Assembly (NCBI GenBank): GCA_015501075.1
Contig: JADNYJ010000040.1
Location: 1-64,000 of the forward strand
Source of the DNA: Gymnopilus junonius
Taxonomy: Eukaryota > Basidiomycota > Agaricomycetes > Agaricales > Galerinaceae
DNA length: 64,000 nt
Direction of reading: 5' to 3'
Shown here: piece by piece, positions 37,127 to 50,741 of the stretch
Layout: every line of letters starts with the position of its first letter
Numbering within the stretch: the stretch's first letter is position 1
The notes under the pieces: model-generated
Seen by the model: only the letters and a program-made list of their open reading frames with translations
Database searches by the model: none
Told to the model about the DNA's origin: nothing
Made by a program: the position numbers and the translations under genes

Positions 37127-37592
37127 TCACTTTGTCTGGCGAAGACGGTGCATTGTTGACCAGCCAGCATCACGGATTTTGTATTGTAACTACATTTCAT
37201 CTTCTTTGTCGCATATTTTTATTTCTGGATACATAATTTTCTATCGATCTGGCTTCCTTTCCATTCTCCCCACGCGGCGTGGAGGAATCTCCACCTGGGA
37301 CCCTTAATCACCTTCACGGAACGCTTAGAATTTCTCATCAGGTTCATTATCTTATCTAGCCGAGAACGGTCTGATGACCAAACGGAGTAAGGCTGAGAGC
37401 TCTGATCAGAACTGACTCTACTAATGATTCCTGTGCTGGGTTCATTCTCCTCGACGACGTGCTTCAGTGGGCGCTGTAGTTTCGCAGACGCCTCTCCATG
37501 TGTATGATTCCGGCATTTTGACTTTGATCTGGGGCACACTACTGCCTATAGCACTATCAGTGTCTAGTTCCTCCAGGAATCTTTAAACGGAA
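37127..37592. other. Intergenic region between SEC22 and an uncharacterised gene
   Basis: About 470 bases containing the SEC22 3' end and the next promoter. I see no supported exon or repeat. Confidence 0.45.
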
Positions 37593-40020
37593 ATGCAACA
37601 CTCCCCTTCTCCATACAGGTCACCCTCTCCGTATGCCCCACATCTGAATGAGAGCCAATATAGCGGCCTTCCGACTGGCATTGCACAGGTGGGCCCTGGT
37701 GCAGTGACATATACGACCTCAACTGGTCCAGATGGACGAATAATATATCAATCATACAGGTGAGGCCAATATCTCAGTCCGTAGAGCTGCTGGATTGAAC
37801 GTTGTTAACATTGTTTTCTCTGCACATAGGGCTGTTGCTGCAAGGTACGATTAGTAACTAACGTCATGCTGTCATTGTGGACCTGATCGCTTTTCTGATC
37901 TGTATATCAGTTATCAGACGCCCAACGGTGTTGTGAGCGGCATCCAATGGGTACCTGATCCCACGGCCGCTCCTCCTTCTGGTTCACAGCTTGTTTATCC
38001 TACCGGAAGCAGTGTTGAGTGGAATTTTTTTGGCGTCTTAGTAGCCTGCCTCTGAGACTTCGTCTTAGGAGCCCAGTCTTTGGCGCGGTGGTGTCAGCTA
38101 CGCGGGTACATACAACGATAACGTCCAGGCCTCTCCAGAGTGGTATGAAATTCTCTAAACGCTTAAATGCTTCTACCATCACACTTCTCATAAATTCACC
38201 AGGGACCGCTCCGACGAAAAGCGCAAAAAGAATCAAGACAAGGAAGCCAAATGGCGCAATATCGATGCGAGAAACGATCCCGAGTATGAGCTACGTCTGG
38301 CGCGCGAAAGGGACGCACAATCGAGCGTACATCGCGATCACCGTAAAAGCGTTAGTTCGGGAAGTCCGCTTCCTCCTGGCTCTGTAGCGTTTCCGGTAGC
38401 TGGAGGTACATCAACATATCCAACAAGTTATCCAGGGCTTCCAAATTCAACAGCTAGGTATCCAGTTACACCTTACTCCAACCATGCACTACCAAGCCAG
38501 TCCGCGTATCCTACGGGACTGCCGGGCCAAAATATAAATGCCAGTGGAGCATATCCCGATATTGGCAGGCAATTCAGGGACATGGACCTTGGCAGCAAGG
38601 AGCACGCAGAACGCGATAGGAAGATAAGTGGCGACTTCAGTAGCACTCGGAAGTATAGCGCAGGTGATAAAACTTACGAAAGGACTCGTACCACAAGCGG
38701 TGATTATGCCAGCCGTCCAAACCCTTATCCTTCGCCTCCGGAGACTTACATGCCCGGTCCTTATAAATCAGGTCGCGCAAATCCCTACCCAGCTTCTCAT
38801 TATTCTTCTGCTTCTCCGAATATGCATGGTTCCGATGTTTCTTCTTTCGGAACTGCCAATTCAACTGGATATCCAGGTCCTACCTATACATCATCTTCAG
38901 CTTCTGTACACAATCCAATGGAACACATTATGCGTTCCACGACACCCTTTGGCGGTCCTTCGACTCAGTCGTACCCCAGTAGGAGCCATAACGTCGAAGG
39001 CCTGTCTATGGTTGACAATAACGGTTCGCGATCGCGACCACCCTCTCGTGCTGGCTCTCCCAATCCAGGTACTCCTCTTGCTCTTGGTTATAATGTTTCC
39101 GTATTAAATATTCTCTGCCTAAGTAGCCTTCTCCAAGGTAAATTCCTCCTCCAAAGTAAATGCCTCTCCTCGCAAATCTCCCAATGTAACCAACACACCT
39201 ATACCCGGGGATTCGCAGCAATTACCGGCTCCAGAGGCATTTTTCCGTCCTTTCAATGCTGCGAATTCTTTCGCGCCATTTGACATGATGAAAATTAAGG
39301 ATTTGGATGACATTTACGACTCAAAATACCCTAAGATGCCTATAGTGCTTTCAACGCATGATGTTTACCAAGAAGACTGGAAACGTTGTATGCAGGTATG
39401 TCGCATTTATTTTGTTTGTTGATTGCATTATCGACCGTCCGGTTACTTTTGTACGATAGGATTTAGGCCGTTGTTGGACAGGCCAACTACCTGTTGCCGG
39501 GGTCATAAAAGGTGGTCAGCCACTGAAGAGGTCAACACTAGCGAAAGACCTTGTGCACCTGTGGAACACATCTTTCTTTTTCCGTCGTGGGGTCGAATTA
39601 ATTTTATACAAAGGAAAGGATAGGCGAACAGGACCTGAAGCTGGACGAATTGAAGCGCAGCTCCCTCCTCATGATGATACAGATGGCTCTTCGTCATCCC
39701 CCAGCTCTTCTTCAGAATCAGAGCTCTTAGGTTATGAAAACCCGGAAGGACGTAGGCGCCGCGAGGAAAAGCTAGCAAGGAGGAGGCGCCGCAAGGAAAA
39801 AAAAGCAAGGCATAGGGCAAAAGCCCGTGACAAAGTTTACACAGTGTACATTGCCTGCATCCCTTGGCAAAGCCCACATGTAGCTTACGGCACTAGGCCA
39901 CCGATCAAGCAGGGAGGTTATGCGCAGCCTCCTATTACCTCTCAATATGGAGCATCTGCATACAGTACACCACCTGCAATACCGACAACACGCAGTCATG
40001 GATATAGTGGTGGATACTGA
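37593..40020 (+). CDS. Uncharacterised protein, disordered N-terminus and conserved-looking C-terminal domain
   Basis: No named family is recognised. The first two thirds are Ser/Pro/Tyr-rich and disordered, starting MQHSPSPYRSPSPYAPHLNE. It contains a charged segment, DRSDEKRKKNQDKEAKW, which follows an exon that reads SLWRGGVSYAGTYNDNVQ. The C-terminal third looks folded: MKIKDLDDIYDSKYPKMPIV, LSTHDVYQEDWKRCMQDL, LVHLWNTSFFFRRGVELILY and KGKDRRTG. I believe this block recurs in Agaricomycete proteins but I cannot name it. It ends with a very basic stretch (EEKLARRRRRKEKKARHRAK) that could be a nuclear signal, then a Tyr/Gly-rich tail. Six or so introns were placed. Confidence 0.7.
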
Positions 40021-40222
40021 CCAGCCTTGCATGCTAGTCATGAATGTTTCAAAGCTTTGCGAATTTGTTGTAATTCAAAAATATCCCCTGGAATTATGTA
40101 TGTCGTATATCGGTGTAGTTAGCACAATGAAGTACAGAATAAAATACATGTATGTCTGATGCTACTCGTACAAATAGATAGACCTGCTTCCGAAGGTGAG
40201 GCAATTTAACCGAGCAAAGTGA

Positions 40223-43200
40223 TCACCACGTTCGACCTCGTCCGCGTGAATTATGTCCCGTGTAAGAAGCTCCGCCTCTAGGCTGATAACCAGAATGACT
40301 TGCTGAGCCCTGTCCACCGTATCCACCGTATCCTCCGCTGCCATATGAATTATAGGCGTTTTGTTTAGGAGGTCCATCATAACCATTTCGGGTGCCGTTA
40401 TGGTGAGAGCCATAGGAATTATAATCACTCCTATGATAGGAAGGGTCTCCTCCGTATCCTCCATATTCGCTTCTTGCACCATATACACCAGAGCCTCCAT
40501 AAGTATTCAAAGGTGGCTGCGACTGATAGGGCGCCCGAGAGGGGTAAGAGCCTTGTTGATATTGGCCACCACCGCGACCACCATAGCGACCACCAGCGCC
40601 GTAACCTCCTGCGTAGCCGCCTCTACTACCCAGGCCTCCTCGATCTGTACCATATGACTGACCATAACTGTTCGGACGTGAGTGGAAGGGATCATTACGG
40701 CTTCGATCCATCCCATTGCCACGGCCGCCACTTCCTCCACCGCGATCCCAGCCTCCACGGCCGCGATTATGGCCACCATTACGTGTAACCTCCAAGTCGT
40801 TGCCTGATAATACCCGAGGAGGTCGTTTGGTACCAGGCAAAATGACAGAGCGATGGGGGGTCAATTGTTTAGGGAAGAAATAGAGAACAGACAGAGAACG
40901 ATCGTTCTTTATGTCGGGCAACCCTTGCTTGCTCAAAGGACAATAGTACGTGGAACCAGGGATACAATCAGGATTAGGCAGCACGCTTCCTGCCATTCCA
41001 TGGCTGAGAGTTGGGTCAATAGTAACAGGCTTTAAGAAGGGCCGATCAGGATCAGTAAGTATTGTTAGATAATTTACAATCACATACTTCTTCATTCTTC
41101 CGTTTGCCGTAGAGCTCTCATAGAAGGGATATATGGGATGGTCCACGGAGGCATATATAACGTTGTTGCCCCGGCGATTGCGACGGATTTCATCTTCCGT
41201 AAGGTTGGGATATTCCAACGCCATGGCTTTAATAATCGCGTTTCGTCGATGAAGGGCAGCAGGGCAACTCCTTGCCATGCCATTTTCTTTCCGTTCATGT
41301 CAATTTGGAAAGTTGACGGATAAAAGTCGATGATAGGAGAATCTTCGTCTGTCATGAAACGTTGGAACACCTCAGGAATGTGCTTTCGGCTACATGAAAT
41401 CAATGAGAGGAACTCTACCCCAGTAATTTAAAACTGACCTCGCAGCCGGGAAAACACCCATGAGCTGTTCGAATGGCTTGAATGGCTGACCAAGATTAAA
41501 CTTGATATCCATCTTCTCAATGTCTTCAAAGTCTGCGGCGAATGGTGCAAAATGGTACGGGTAATACCATTGCCAGGAGGGCGTCTAAGCGAAGTGAATC
41601 AGATAGATATGCAGTTCCATCCGCGAGATAACTTACCCCTTGGTAATAGTAGTGTAACACCCATGACAATCCTTCCACATACTTTTTCGTGAGTCTGGGA
41701 AAGCTGTTTTAATATTGAATAGTAGCAAGCAGAGATAGACCCACTCTTTACGGAACTCTGTATCAGTAAGTTCAATGCCGAACTTTTGCCTGTAATATCT
41801 TTCCTTGTAACCAGGCTCCCACAGCCTAAGATAAAATTAGTAATTTAGTTGACTGAAGACTGAACCGACGCACTTTACAGTATCCTCCTGTTCCACAGTA
41901 CCATCTGCATTGACTTTCATAGCCAAAGAGGGTGGTGCGTCGTCGTCTTCCTCTTCAACGGTCACAACATCGTCTATTACATCGTCAGATGCTGGACCTT
42001 CCTCAAATTTACGCTTTGTCCCTGCTAGAGAATCCGGCATAGGGACGTCGAGATCTTCAGCGTCACCTGATAGTATTTGCGTGTCGGCATCGATCTCAGC
42101 GTCGGCATCTGCCTCATCAGCAACTTGTACCAGAGGTTGAGCCACATCAGAGGATGGAGCGTCATTACTTCCAAGACCGGGAATAACATCTTCGGTAACC
42201 TGTGTGCTGACTGGGTTAGTATTTGGCGGTGGAGTTGGCGTTACTAGCGAAGCAGATGACTTGGACGATGCAGAAGGCTTGACTGGAGTAAGTCCTGATA
42301 ATTCCGCCTTGAGAACTTCAGCGGCACTCATATTCGCCATCCGTATGGCACGACGATTAGCAACAACATCGCGATTAGATCCAGCAAGGGCTTGGACAGC
42401 CGTAGGTGCGTTTCGAATTGATTCTGGGGTAGGAGCAGCCCCACGTCCTATAGAATCGGCGTTTGCAGCGAAGTCATAAGTTGGCCGCTGGGGGAGCGAC
42501 GGATGTATGGAAGGAACAGTAGTGGGGGCACTTGGAGGTGCGGTCAATGCCATGGTCTGAGATGGACCTGACACGAAATCGCTCCTGGCCTGCTGATCTA
42601 TCTTACGGCGTTTTGCATTCTGATCTTGACGTTCTTCAGCTATTTGAAACAAAACCAATATTAATATTCGTGCTCAATCACAATAAGACCGGCAGCAAAT
42701 TGGATGCCTTGCCATAGGAATTGAATAAAGGTTTGACGGACCTTCACGTCTTCTTCGAAAAATATCATCTTCTCGTTTGGCAAGTCCCTCAAGAATGATT
42801 TGTGCTCGTGACAACTCAAGTTCACCATGGTTTGTCAGATACCCGCCCATTCTCGGGAGTTCTTGCTTCCAGATCTTCAGTAAAGTATCAATAGCGCCTT
42901 CTCGAATCTCAAGCGAAGGAAGATGAGGAAGGAAATCATTGCCGACAAAGAAGATCAGAAGAACCCAATCGTCAATAGCCATTTCCAATTTGAAAGGGAA
43001 CGGGGCATTGGGAACTTCAAGTTCCACTTCTAGGTATTCGCGCAGAATGGCAACATCCAGAAAAATGAAGGGTTTCTTCTCCGCAGGTTTCTTTTGTATT
43101 TCTGCCTTTGTGCCAGTACATTGTGCAGCATAGTGACCTTCCTGCCCACAAATGCGACAGGCACTCGGACTAGTATCGTTCGCAAATACGTCCTCTCGTA

Positions 43201-44392
43201 ACACTCTAAAGTTGGGTTCGTGGGTCGCCAGAGCTAACATGATGAGATCGGCGTCCTAGAGAAAATTCAGTGAAACGACAATTTGAAAAAACTTCTGAAC
43301 CTTACCAATCCATAAATTACGTGTTTAGTATTGGGGTCATGAGTAGGGTTACTTCGTTGACGTCTAATGTAATCCATTATCTTGTGTTCTCCTTCCCCAG
43401 GTACTCCCGCATCTGATATAATCACTTGTATCTGTGAATAGTTAGGCGCGAATATTGGCTACAAGAAAGATGGACACCTACATTCTTCCAACCAGGGTCT
43501 GTATTCATCTTCTGCACCACCCAATATCGCAGCGACATAGCCAAAAGATCCATAAAGGGTGTGCCCGGAGTGATAGCATTCGAGTCCCATGACACTTTGT
43601 TCTTCTCCTCTCCGAAATTTCTTTGCCCATTGCTATGTAGAAGGGGTCAGATGGAAAATAATGCGACAATCAAGACCAAACGCGCCTTCCCACAAGAGAA
43701 CCGACTCCTGCCTAGCTTCTTCTTTCTCCTTAGCCTCTTGAGCCGATCGGAAACGCCGAGAGCGCTGTTGATTCATTTTGGCTCTAGGAGCAACACCGTC
43801 TGTCATGACGAAATGAGTGGAGTTTCGAAAGAGTCATTAATGTGAATCACCGATAGCCATGAACAACAACCTGCGAGGTCTGACCATATTCACCACCCTC
43901 TCCGTGTATGTAAAAATTTCAATCATCATTTCCTCTTCTGTCGCAGGAGCAGGCTGAAAAAGGGAGTAATTTTGGCTATAGCTTAACGACGAGCAGTTCG
44001 TGTAACTGACCTTGCCCTCTGGATGAGTACAGGGATGAACCTGAGAGAAAACAGAATGAGCTAATACAAACATCTGAATGCAATAAATACGCACTATTCC
44101 ATTCATATCAAGGTACAGATTATCGAATTCCATGCCGTTGGGATTTGGAGAGGTGATATTTAAGGGAACGGTAATTGTTTCTCCATCTTCTCCTGGAATT
44201 TTAGTTTCTTCTTCTTCCACCACCGGAAAGACTATAAAGGAAAATAAACACATAAGAGTGCGAGGTGAGTCTAAACGAACGCACTGATTTTGGGGTATTT
44301 CTTGCTCAGCCAGCGAAAAAGCGCGGGGACACCCTGATACGTGTTGTCAGCATTTGCATGTTAGTGCAGTCGACAATGGAAGAGCATGCCAT
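40223..44392 (-). CDS. RAT1: 5'-3' exoribonuclease RAT1/XRN2, with two apparent 1-nt deletions
   Basis: RAT1 is the nuclear 5'-3' exonuclease for rRNA processing and Pol II termination. The catalytic N-terminus reads [15 protein letters not shown], then [40 protein letters not shown] and [13 protein letters not shown]. Further on are [39 protein letters not shown] and [20 protein letters not shown] knuckle, [14 protein letters not shown], marks the RAT1 rather than the XRN1 branch. The C-terminus is a long RGG/Tyr-Gly tail. The start Met seems to be an exon of its own ending at a GC donor (44389-44334). A second GC-AG intron (43685-43633) gives WEAMGKEI. Conserved residues go out of frame by one base near 43606-43612 and 41228-41232. 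As RAT1 is normally essential, sequence errors are likely. Confidence 0.93.
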
Positions 44393-44644
44393 GAATTTTT
44401 TATTCTATTAAGAAGGATAATAAAAGAGTGTATGGATGGTGTCGCAGACTGTAAGATGTTGTCGCCGGGCTGTACGACGACGAGAAGGTGACAGTGGTTG
44501 ACAGGATGCGGCCCCCTTTGAAACGGAAAATCCACCGCAGCCGGCCCTTGCCTTTGCACGTGACCTGATATCATTGATTTGACTGAAGAGTTGAATCTTA
44601 TCCTTACTGTCGACTGTCTTCAATCTGGCGCAAACGATATCATT

Positions 44645-46319
44645 ATGCCTGTGCCAACAATTGCCGATCCACCACAGCCCGCGAGCGCGAAGCCTCAAGG
44701 CCAACCATCGCAGAAAAGTATGACAAAAGCGGAACGCAGGGAGCTTCAAGAACGACAAAGAGCAGCGAAGGCTGCATTAAAAGGACAGCCCCAGCAACAA
44801 GGCAAGAAAGATCCTTCCCAAGGAAAGCAACAGCCCTCAGTTGGGGGCACACCTGGCGCCCAGACAAAAACTAAACCGCCTCCTACTCCCCAGAAGAAAG
44901 CTTTTGGTGGCGACATTCAGGGTGCTAGGCAAGCATCAGCTTCTAAGGATACCGGTACCGGTGTCATTGCAGAGGACGCGATGGCGAAACAGGTGTCGCA
45001 CGGGCTACGCATATTTTCTCATTTTGGACAACCGAAGCCGGTTAGTCATACTGTGAAGGGTGATATTCATCCTGAGATCATCAGACTTGCATTACTCTTT
45101 TCGGAATTCAAAATATCTGGCGCAAACGCCAGATGCATTGCTATGCTCACTGCTTTCAAGCAAGTATGTTTCCCTATTATTGTAGTACACTGTCGCACAC
45201 ATTGACGCAGGACTTTGAACGATAGGTGATTCAAGATTATACCACGCCTTCTCACAATACCCTCTCTCGCCATTTGATGACCCATTTATCACCGCAAATT
45301 ACGCACCTCGTTTCAGCGCGTCCGATGTCTGTCACGATGGGTAATGCGATTCGGGAGTTGAAAGTGGAGATCAGTAATATGGATATCGACATGGTCGAGC
45401 AAGACGTATGTTCTTGGATTTTGCCTGATGTCATTTTTGACCGGCGTGATCATTTAGGCAAAAGATGCGCTGTGTTTAAAAATTGACAATTATATTCGCG
45501 ACCGTATTATAATCGCCGACGAGGTCATTGAAGAAAATGCAGGGAATAAAATCAAAGATGGAGACGTCATTTTGACCTATGCCAAGTTCGTGCTTTAGTT
45601 CATTCCTATGGCTTCCAGGCTTGTCATTCTTACGCTTGAACTTCTTAGGTCATCAGTCGTAGAAAAGGTCTTGCTTGCAGCGCACTCTGAAAGAAAAAAG
45701 ATTTCAGTGATCATAATTGATTCAAAACCGTTACTTGAAGGTTTGCTCAGACCCTGGACGACTTGATAATCTGCTCTAAAATGAATCGTACTTTTGACAG
45801 GCAAGGTTCTACTGAAATCTCTCACAAGCGGTCCAAGTCCGATTCCTTGCACGTATGCCCTACTTCCTGCGCTACCGTCACTTTTGAACCAAGTTTCAAT
45901 GGTTCTTGTCGGCGCGCATGCATTATTTTCAAATGGTGCAGTCTACTCACGAGCAGGCACTGCCATGGTCTCCATGATGGCCAAAGCCCGTAATGTGCCA
46001 GTCCTTGTGTGTTGCGAGACTTATAAATTTAGTGATGGTGTTATGGTCGATGGATTTTCAAAGAATGAACTAGGTATGGGAAGATTCATACATCATATAC
46101 TTCATCAGAATTACTTATGCCGAGATTCTTCTAGCACCAACGACAGTTATTCAGAAATATACGCATCTGGAAAATTTGCCCTCAAGCATTGAAAAGCTGA
46201 ACCCGTTGTACGACCTTACACCCCCGACATATATCACTGCAGTAGTGACCGAGGTTGGCCTTATCCCACCTAGCAGTATCAGTTCAATACCTTTGGCTCT
46301 TGGCAAGACCTCTTTGTGA
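44645..46319 (+). CDS. GCD2: Translation initiation factor eIF2B delta subunit
   Basis: This is a regulatory subunit of eIF2B, the exchange factor for eIF2. A disordered, Lys/Gln-rich N-terminus includes MTKAERRELQERQRAAKAAL. The eIF2B alpha/beta/delta fold follows with IRLALLFSEFKISGANARCI, TPSHNTLSRHLMTHLSPQIT, IIIADEVIEENAGNKIKDGD and VILTYA. The Rossmann half has ISVIIIDSKPLLEG, MVLVGAHALFSNGAVYSRAG and PVLVCCETYKFSDGVMVD. The end is LNPLYDLTPPTYITAVVTEV. Five introns keep frame. The ATG at 44645 is the first in frame. It is divergent from RAT1 with a CACGTG box (44557-44562) between. Confidence 0.94.
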
Positions 46320-46455
46320 TGGCTGAGGTGTTATTGATTTTTTGTAGAGTGTATATTATGATCCAATAAATCCAGGGTGTAAATTAGCTGTGATATAAGG
46401 GGGATCGACGGATATAACGCATCGCAAAATACACAACGATTCGCGCGGCAATGCA

Positions 46456-47238
46456 TTATAGTTCCTTTCTATCTGGGGAGCTGGTCCGAGATTGCCTCTG
46501 TTCTATGATTTTTTCTCTTATCCAGTCGAAAGCGTATTCTGTGGCTTTCTCTACAGGCTGATCGAAGAGATATGGGAGGATGGGGACAACCGCCAGACCC
46601 GTCGTTGTCGGACCCCATATCCTCACCTTCGTGTTCGTCGCGTTGCGGAAGGCTTTACGAGATTGAGCCACAACTGTGTGAATGGTGAGCGCAGGAAGTC
46701 CCCTGAGGAAAATAAATCAATCCACGAATGCATGGAACGCCAAAGCAAATGATCGCACATGGATGCTATTGATTGGAAAGTAGCCCGTTGAACTGCCGCT
46801 ATCGCAACGCGGGATGGCTCGGAAAAATTGGCGGCCTCTATTGGAGAAGGTCCGCGGTGGTACGCTTTGTACGATTCATATGCAACGTCCCTGGGATATC
46901 CCAAATTCAAAATGCGATGAGCTTGGGACAGGAAATCAAACGGACGCAGAAACATATAACCAGGAGATGCCATATGCGGCGGTCACGACCCAAGGAGGTG
47001 CAACGGGTCTGAATGCTTCTCCAACGTCACTTGTCTTTTAGACACGGTCAGGGCACGAGTGGGAGACTAGAAGAGAGAGAACACGGACGTAGGCGAAGTA
47101 GCGGGTGCCTGCACGCAAAGCAGTACGCAGACGAGCACCATAGGCCAAATAGCGGATGTCTGAGGCTGTTGTGTCGGCATCGCGGTCAGCCAACTGTTCG
47201 ACCTTTTCGTGGGCAGCCTTGACGGTGCCTTCGACCAT
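46456..47238 (-). CDS. MTFP1: Mitochondrial fission process protein 1 (MTFP1/MTP18-like)
   Basis: MTFP1 is an inner mitochondrial membrane protein affecting mitochondrial fission. The start is MVEGTVKAAHEKVEQLADRD. Then come IRYLAYGARLRTALRAGTRY and TSDVGEAFRPVAPPWVVTAA, and ADVAYESYKAYHRGPSPIEA, the signature of the family. After an intron the frame gives GLPALTIHTVVAQSRKAFRN and WGPTTTGLAVVPILPYLFDQ, with PVEKATEYAFDW near the end. Three introns keep frame. The length of about 200 residues is slightly longer than animal MTP18. The start is 117 bp from that of the FHL1-like gene, and a CACGTG box lies between at 47301-47306. Confidence 0.9.
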
Positions 47239-47355
47239 GGATTCTCGGAGGATAAAGGAGCCGTTGGAGGTTCGCACGGGGATGAGTGTAAATCGGGAGT
47301 CACGTGTGAGAGAATATCTCTCTCTGACTCTCGCCGACACCCCGCCCATTGCCCG

Positions 47356-49685
47356 ATGGATACCCGGACTCGCACTGCATCGCCCACTGCGGATGATGCC
47401 AATGCCAAGCATGCAACCCCGCCTCCAGTCCAGGACAAGATATCCGCATACTATTCCCTCGTTTTCCCCCATTTCACCTTCTACATTCAGACCCTTTCCA
47501 TCACCATTGGCCGCAGATGTGCCCCGAACGCTCCAACTTCCTCTACTGCAGAGACAAACCAAGTTGATGTCGACCTCGGCGCCCTCAAGAGTGTGTCACG
47601 TCTGCACGCCAAGATCGAATATGACCAGGACGAGGACCGCTTTGTGCTAGTAGTCATTGGCCGTAATGGTGCTTGGGTCGATGGCGTATGGTCTGGTGCA
47701 GGGACCCGCGCTCCTTTGGGTGAAAGGTGGGTCTGCTCTCCTTGTCATCTCTAGTCTATCGCCAATAGTATCAGCGTTAGGTCCCAAATTCAGATTGCAT
47801 CACGCACCTTTCATTTCGTCCTTCCTCCCCCTCCCCCCCCTGAAGATACCCCATCACCAAGCTCACAGTCTTCTACAAATCGCCCCCGCTCGCCTTCCGT
47901 TGACATAACTTCTATATCTCCACCTTCATCTCAGCCTTCCCACTCCCCTCCTCCCCCAGCGGAAGTCAAGCTCCCCCCTCCGTCTCCCGACCCACAAATC
48001 AGTTCTCCTAAAGTCAAAGCCAAACCTCAACCGCCTCCTCAACCACAGCCTCAACTACCAAATTCCAATCATATCGGTCAGTCAAATAAAGCCAACTCCA
48101 AGAAGCGGAAAAAGGGCGACATTGATTCCGTGCTTGAACGACCGAAGCCTGAAGATATGCCGCCCAAGCCGCCGTTCACATACGCTCAGCTAATTTATCG
48201 CGCAATAAAAGACATTGGAGGGAAAGCTACTTTGCAGGAGATTTGCACATGGATAATGAACACTCATGAATATTACCGATACGCTGATGGTGCATGGATG
48301 GTGAATTAAACCTTTATCTTATCTTGGGGATTCACTGACCAGCATTCCTGCAGAGTTCCGTCCGTCATAATTTGTCATCCAGTCGTGCATTCCTGAAGAT
48401 GGAACGTTGTGGGGGTGATAGGGGGAAAGGCTTTTTCTGGTCAGTCGATGAGACGCATGCCCAATCACTGGAAGAACAGGAGTTAAAAGCCAAGCAAGCA
48501 GCCGCTGCTGCTGCACAAGGAGTCATTATTGATTCTACAAGCAATAAGAATAGGAAGAAGGACAAGGGGGCGCTACTAGAGCCTCCACTGAAACGCAGCA
48601 TCAAAGGCGACCTGAAAGGCACACATTTGCCTCCACCTTTAACTTCCTCGCCCTTATCATTCAAGTCCCCAACTCCGTCCGTATCTACCATCTCAACGCT
48701 CACCACTACGGCGACCACGTCCATGCCTGAGTCTTTGACAAGTGCCTCGGTCAAGACTGCACCTACGAATACATCCTCGACATCTGCTACAACCGGAGTT
48801 TTTGCTTATCCTTCACAGCCATACAACACGCAAACGATGCATGGATCCACGATGGCTTATTCGGGCACACCTATGAGCAGTGCAAACCCATATGCCCCCT
48901 TGGCTCAATCTAATTGGGCTAAGCATGCGAATGTCCCTTCGCAGCCGTCTGTATCTCCGTTTATCACCGCAACTCCTTCAACTACGACGCCAATTCCAGT
49001 TGCTGCTCCGCAATCCAATCAACCGAGCCAGACAGCAGTTCCTGATGTAGTCATTCCGATTGTCCTGGGTCCTATACCTGAATCACATTCCGATTATTCA
49101 CCTACCCATGCGAACAATTCCGCGAAGGAAGGCTACATGATTTTGCATGAGCGGAAGCTTATTCTCGACCCTGATATTTTTGCCCAGCTGACGAAGGAGA
49201 TGCTGGAAAGACTGGAGGCCATGGGTGCAAGGGAAGCTTTAAAAATTCTCACTGAACACATGATTAGGGCCTTGAAAGAGCGTCGGGCCAGGGAAAGAGG
49301 AAAGGAGCGTGGAGGTCGCAGACCAAGAGGCACTGGGAGAGGTGGTGCTGCTGCGAGGAAGGCTGCAGCCGTGACAACAGCACCTTTCACAAATGTGCCT
49401 CTGGAACGCAAACGCAGAGCACCTGGTGGTGATGCTAGCAGCTCTGTTGTACAGGGCATGGTTAACGACAATAACGGAGATGGAAAAGTCGCGACAGAGC
49501 ATCCATCTGCTGATTCCTTTCCTGCAGTCACTCATGCTCTAGCTGCTAGTGTTGGGTCTCCGTTAGCAGATCCTGGCTCACCGATTATTGTTGTCGACGA
49601 TGAATCCGAGGAGGAAGGGCCTGCTTCAAAGAAGAGAAAGTTGGATGTGGACAGCCCAATGGCGACTACAATTGGGTCCAGTTGA
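47356..49685 (+). CDS. FHL1: FHA-forkhead transcription factor (FHL1-like)
   Basis: Fhl1 controls ribosomal protein genes in yeast. The N-terminal FHA domain reads YYSLVFPHFTFYIQTLSITI, GRRC, VDVDLGALKSVSRLHAKIEY and FVLVVIGRNGAWVDGV, with the phosphothreonine-binding SRLHAK. A Pro/Ser linker and a basic patch (KKRKKGDID) precede the forkhead domain: KPPFTYAQLIYRAIKDIGGK, LQEICTWIMNTHEYYRYADG, WM, then SSVRHNLSSSRAFLKMERCG. The recognition helix NLSSSRAF is typical. The C-terminal part is disordered with an Arg/Gly basic region (RGKERGGRRPRGTGRGG) and an acidic end. Two introns were placed. The FHA-forkhead combination is specific to the Fhl1 type. Confidence 0.92.
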
Positions 49686-50741
49686 TTTACGACATTTTAT
49701 TTACTGTTACTTTTTCTTTTCGTACACATCAATCTGTTCGCACTGTTCTAGTCTACTGTATATTACTATTTCCTTCCTGTATAGCAAATAGGATATAAAT
49801 GTTTCGGCATTACCAGTTCGGGTTATACTTCTACGCAACGTCGAGTCGTTTTTGTCTATGAGGAAGGTGGATATTATAAAGATAAGGCTTCTGCCTTTGA
49901 CTTGCTTTTCAATGCAAGGGAGGCAGTGGCGGATGTACAGAGTGGGCTGATACGTGAGGCAGCAGCGATGGCAGATGTCCATAGAATTTACACACAGACA
50001 TTCGAAAAGGTGGCACAGTGTAACTCATGACGTCAAATCTCCAGCTCACACTTGCATGCAAGGGGCAGCGAGAGCAGGCACATTGCTCGAAGACTGTACT
50101 GATCCAACTCCGTCCGGCACTTGAGCTTGAACAGATTGAAGGTGGTAATGGGGTAGCGATGGTGAGATCCGATGATGGTGCTCGAAAGAAGACGAAGACC
50201 CCACCCCGGCTGGCTCTTGAAGGTAAGGGAGGGGGACATGGCCTATATTACAACAATAAAACATGCCTGCAAAGAAAAAGTAGTCAGAAGCCTTCAACAG
50301 AGTAAAAGAACATACAACGAACCTGCGAATCGTTTCGCAAGCTCGTTAGGGATTCGGACGCATCAACTGGGCCTCACTTTACGCGGGATCCCCTTCTTTC
50401 ATTCCATCCCAATCCATCAAGTAAAAGCCCACATCATCATATGGGGGAGAGGTGGCGTGACAGGAAGAGAGTAGAGGATGTCAGATGAGATCAACGTTGT
50501 CGACGTCGTTGGCTACTCACGGCCTTGGCCATCGACCATCACTATTGACGCTTGTCAACACCATAGGCAACAGATCGCTCTCTGTTGGGTTGAACTTGAC
50601 ACCCGCCATTCAGCTAATGATATGTCCTTTAAATCCGCACGAAAATAAGGAACTACGAAGTTTATTTATCCAAGCTATGTTATAAAGATTGGTTTCTAGG
50701 CTTGTGGAAAATCAATTGTCTCCCACTTCTCAACTTCTCCT
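49686..50741. other. Intergenic region between FHL1 and the AT-rich island; no supported gene
   Basis: About 1 kb. On the minus strand a short frame from 50609 (MAGVKFNPTESDLLPMVLT) and another at 50297-50046 look faintly protein-like. No splice sites join them sensibly, so I do not call a gene. Base composition is still ordinary here and becomes AT-rich after about 50.7 kb. Confidence 0.4.

Noticed and set aside
50046..50609. Possible small minus-strand gene
   Set aside because: Two short protein-like frames exist, but no acceptor lies between them that would give a sensible exon, and nothing matches a known family.
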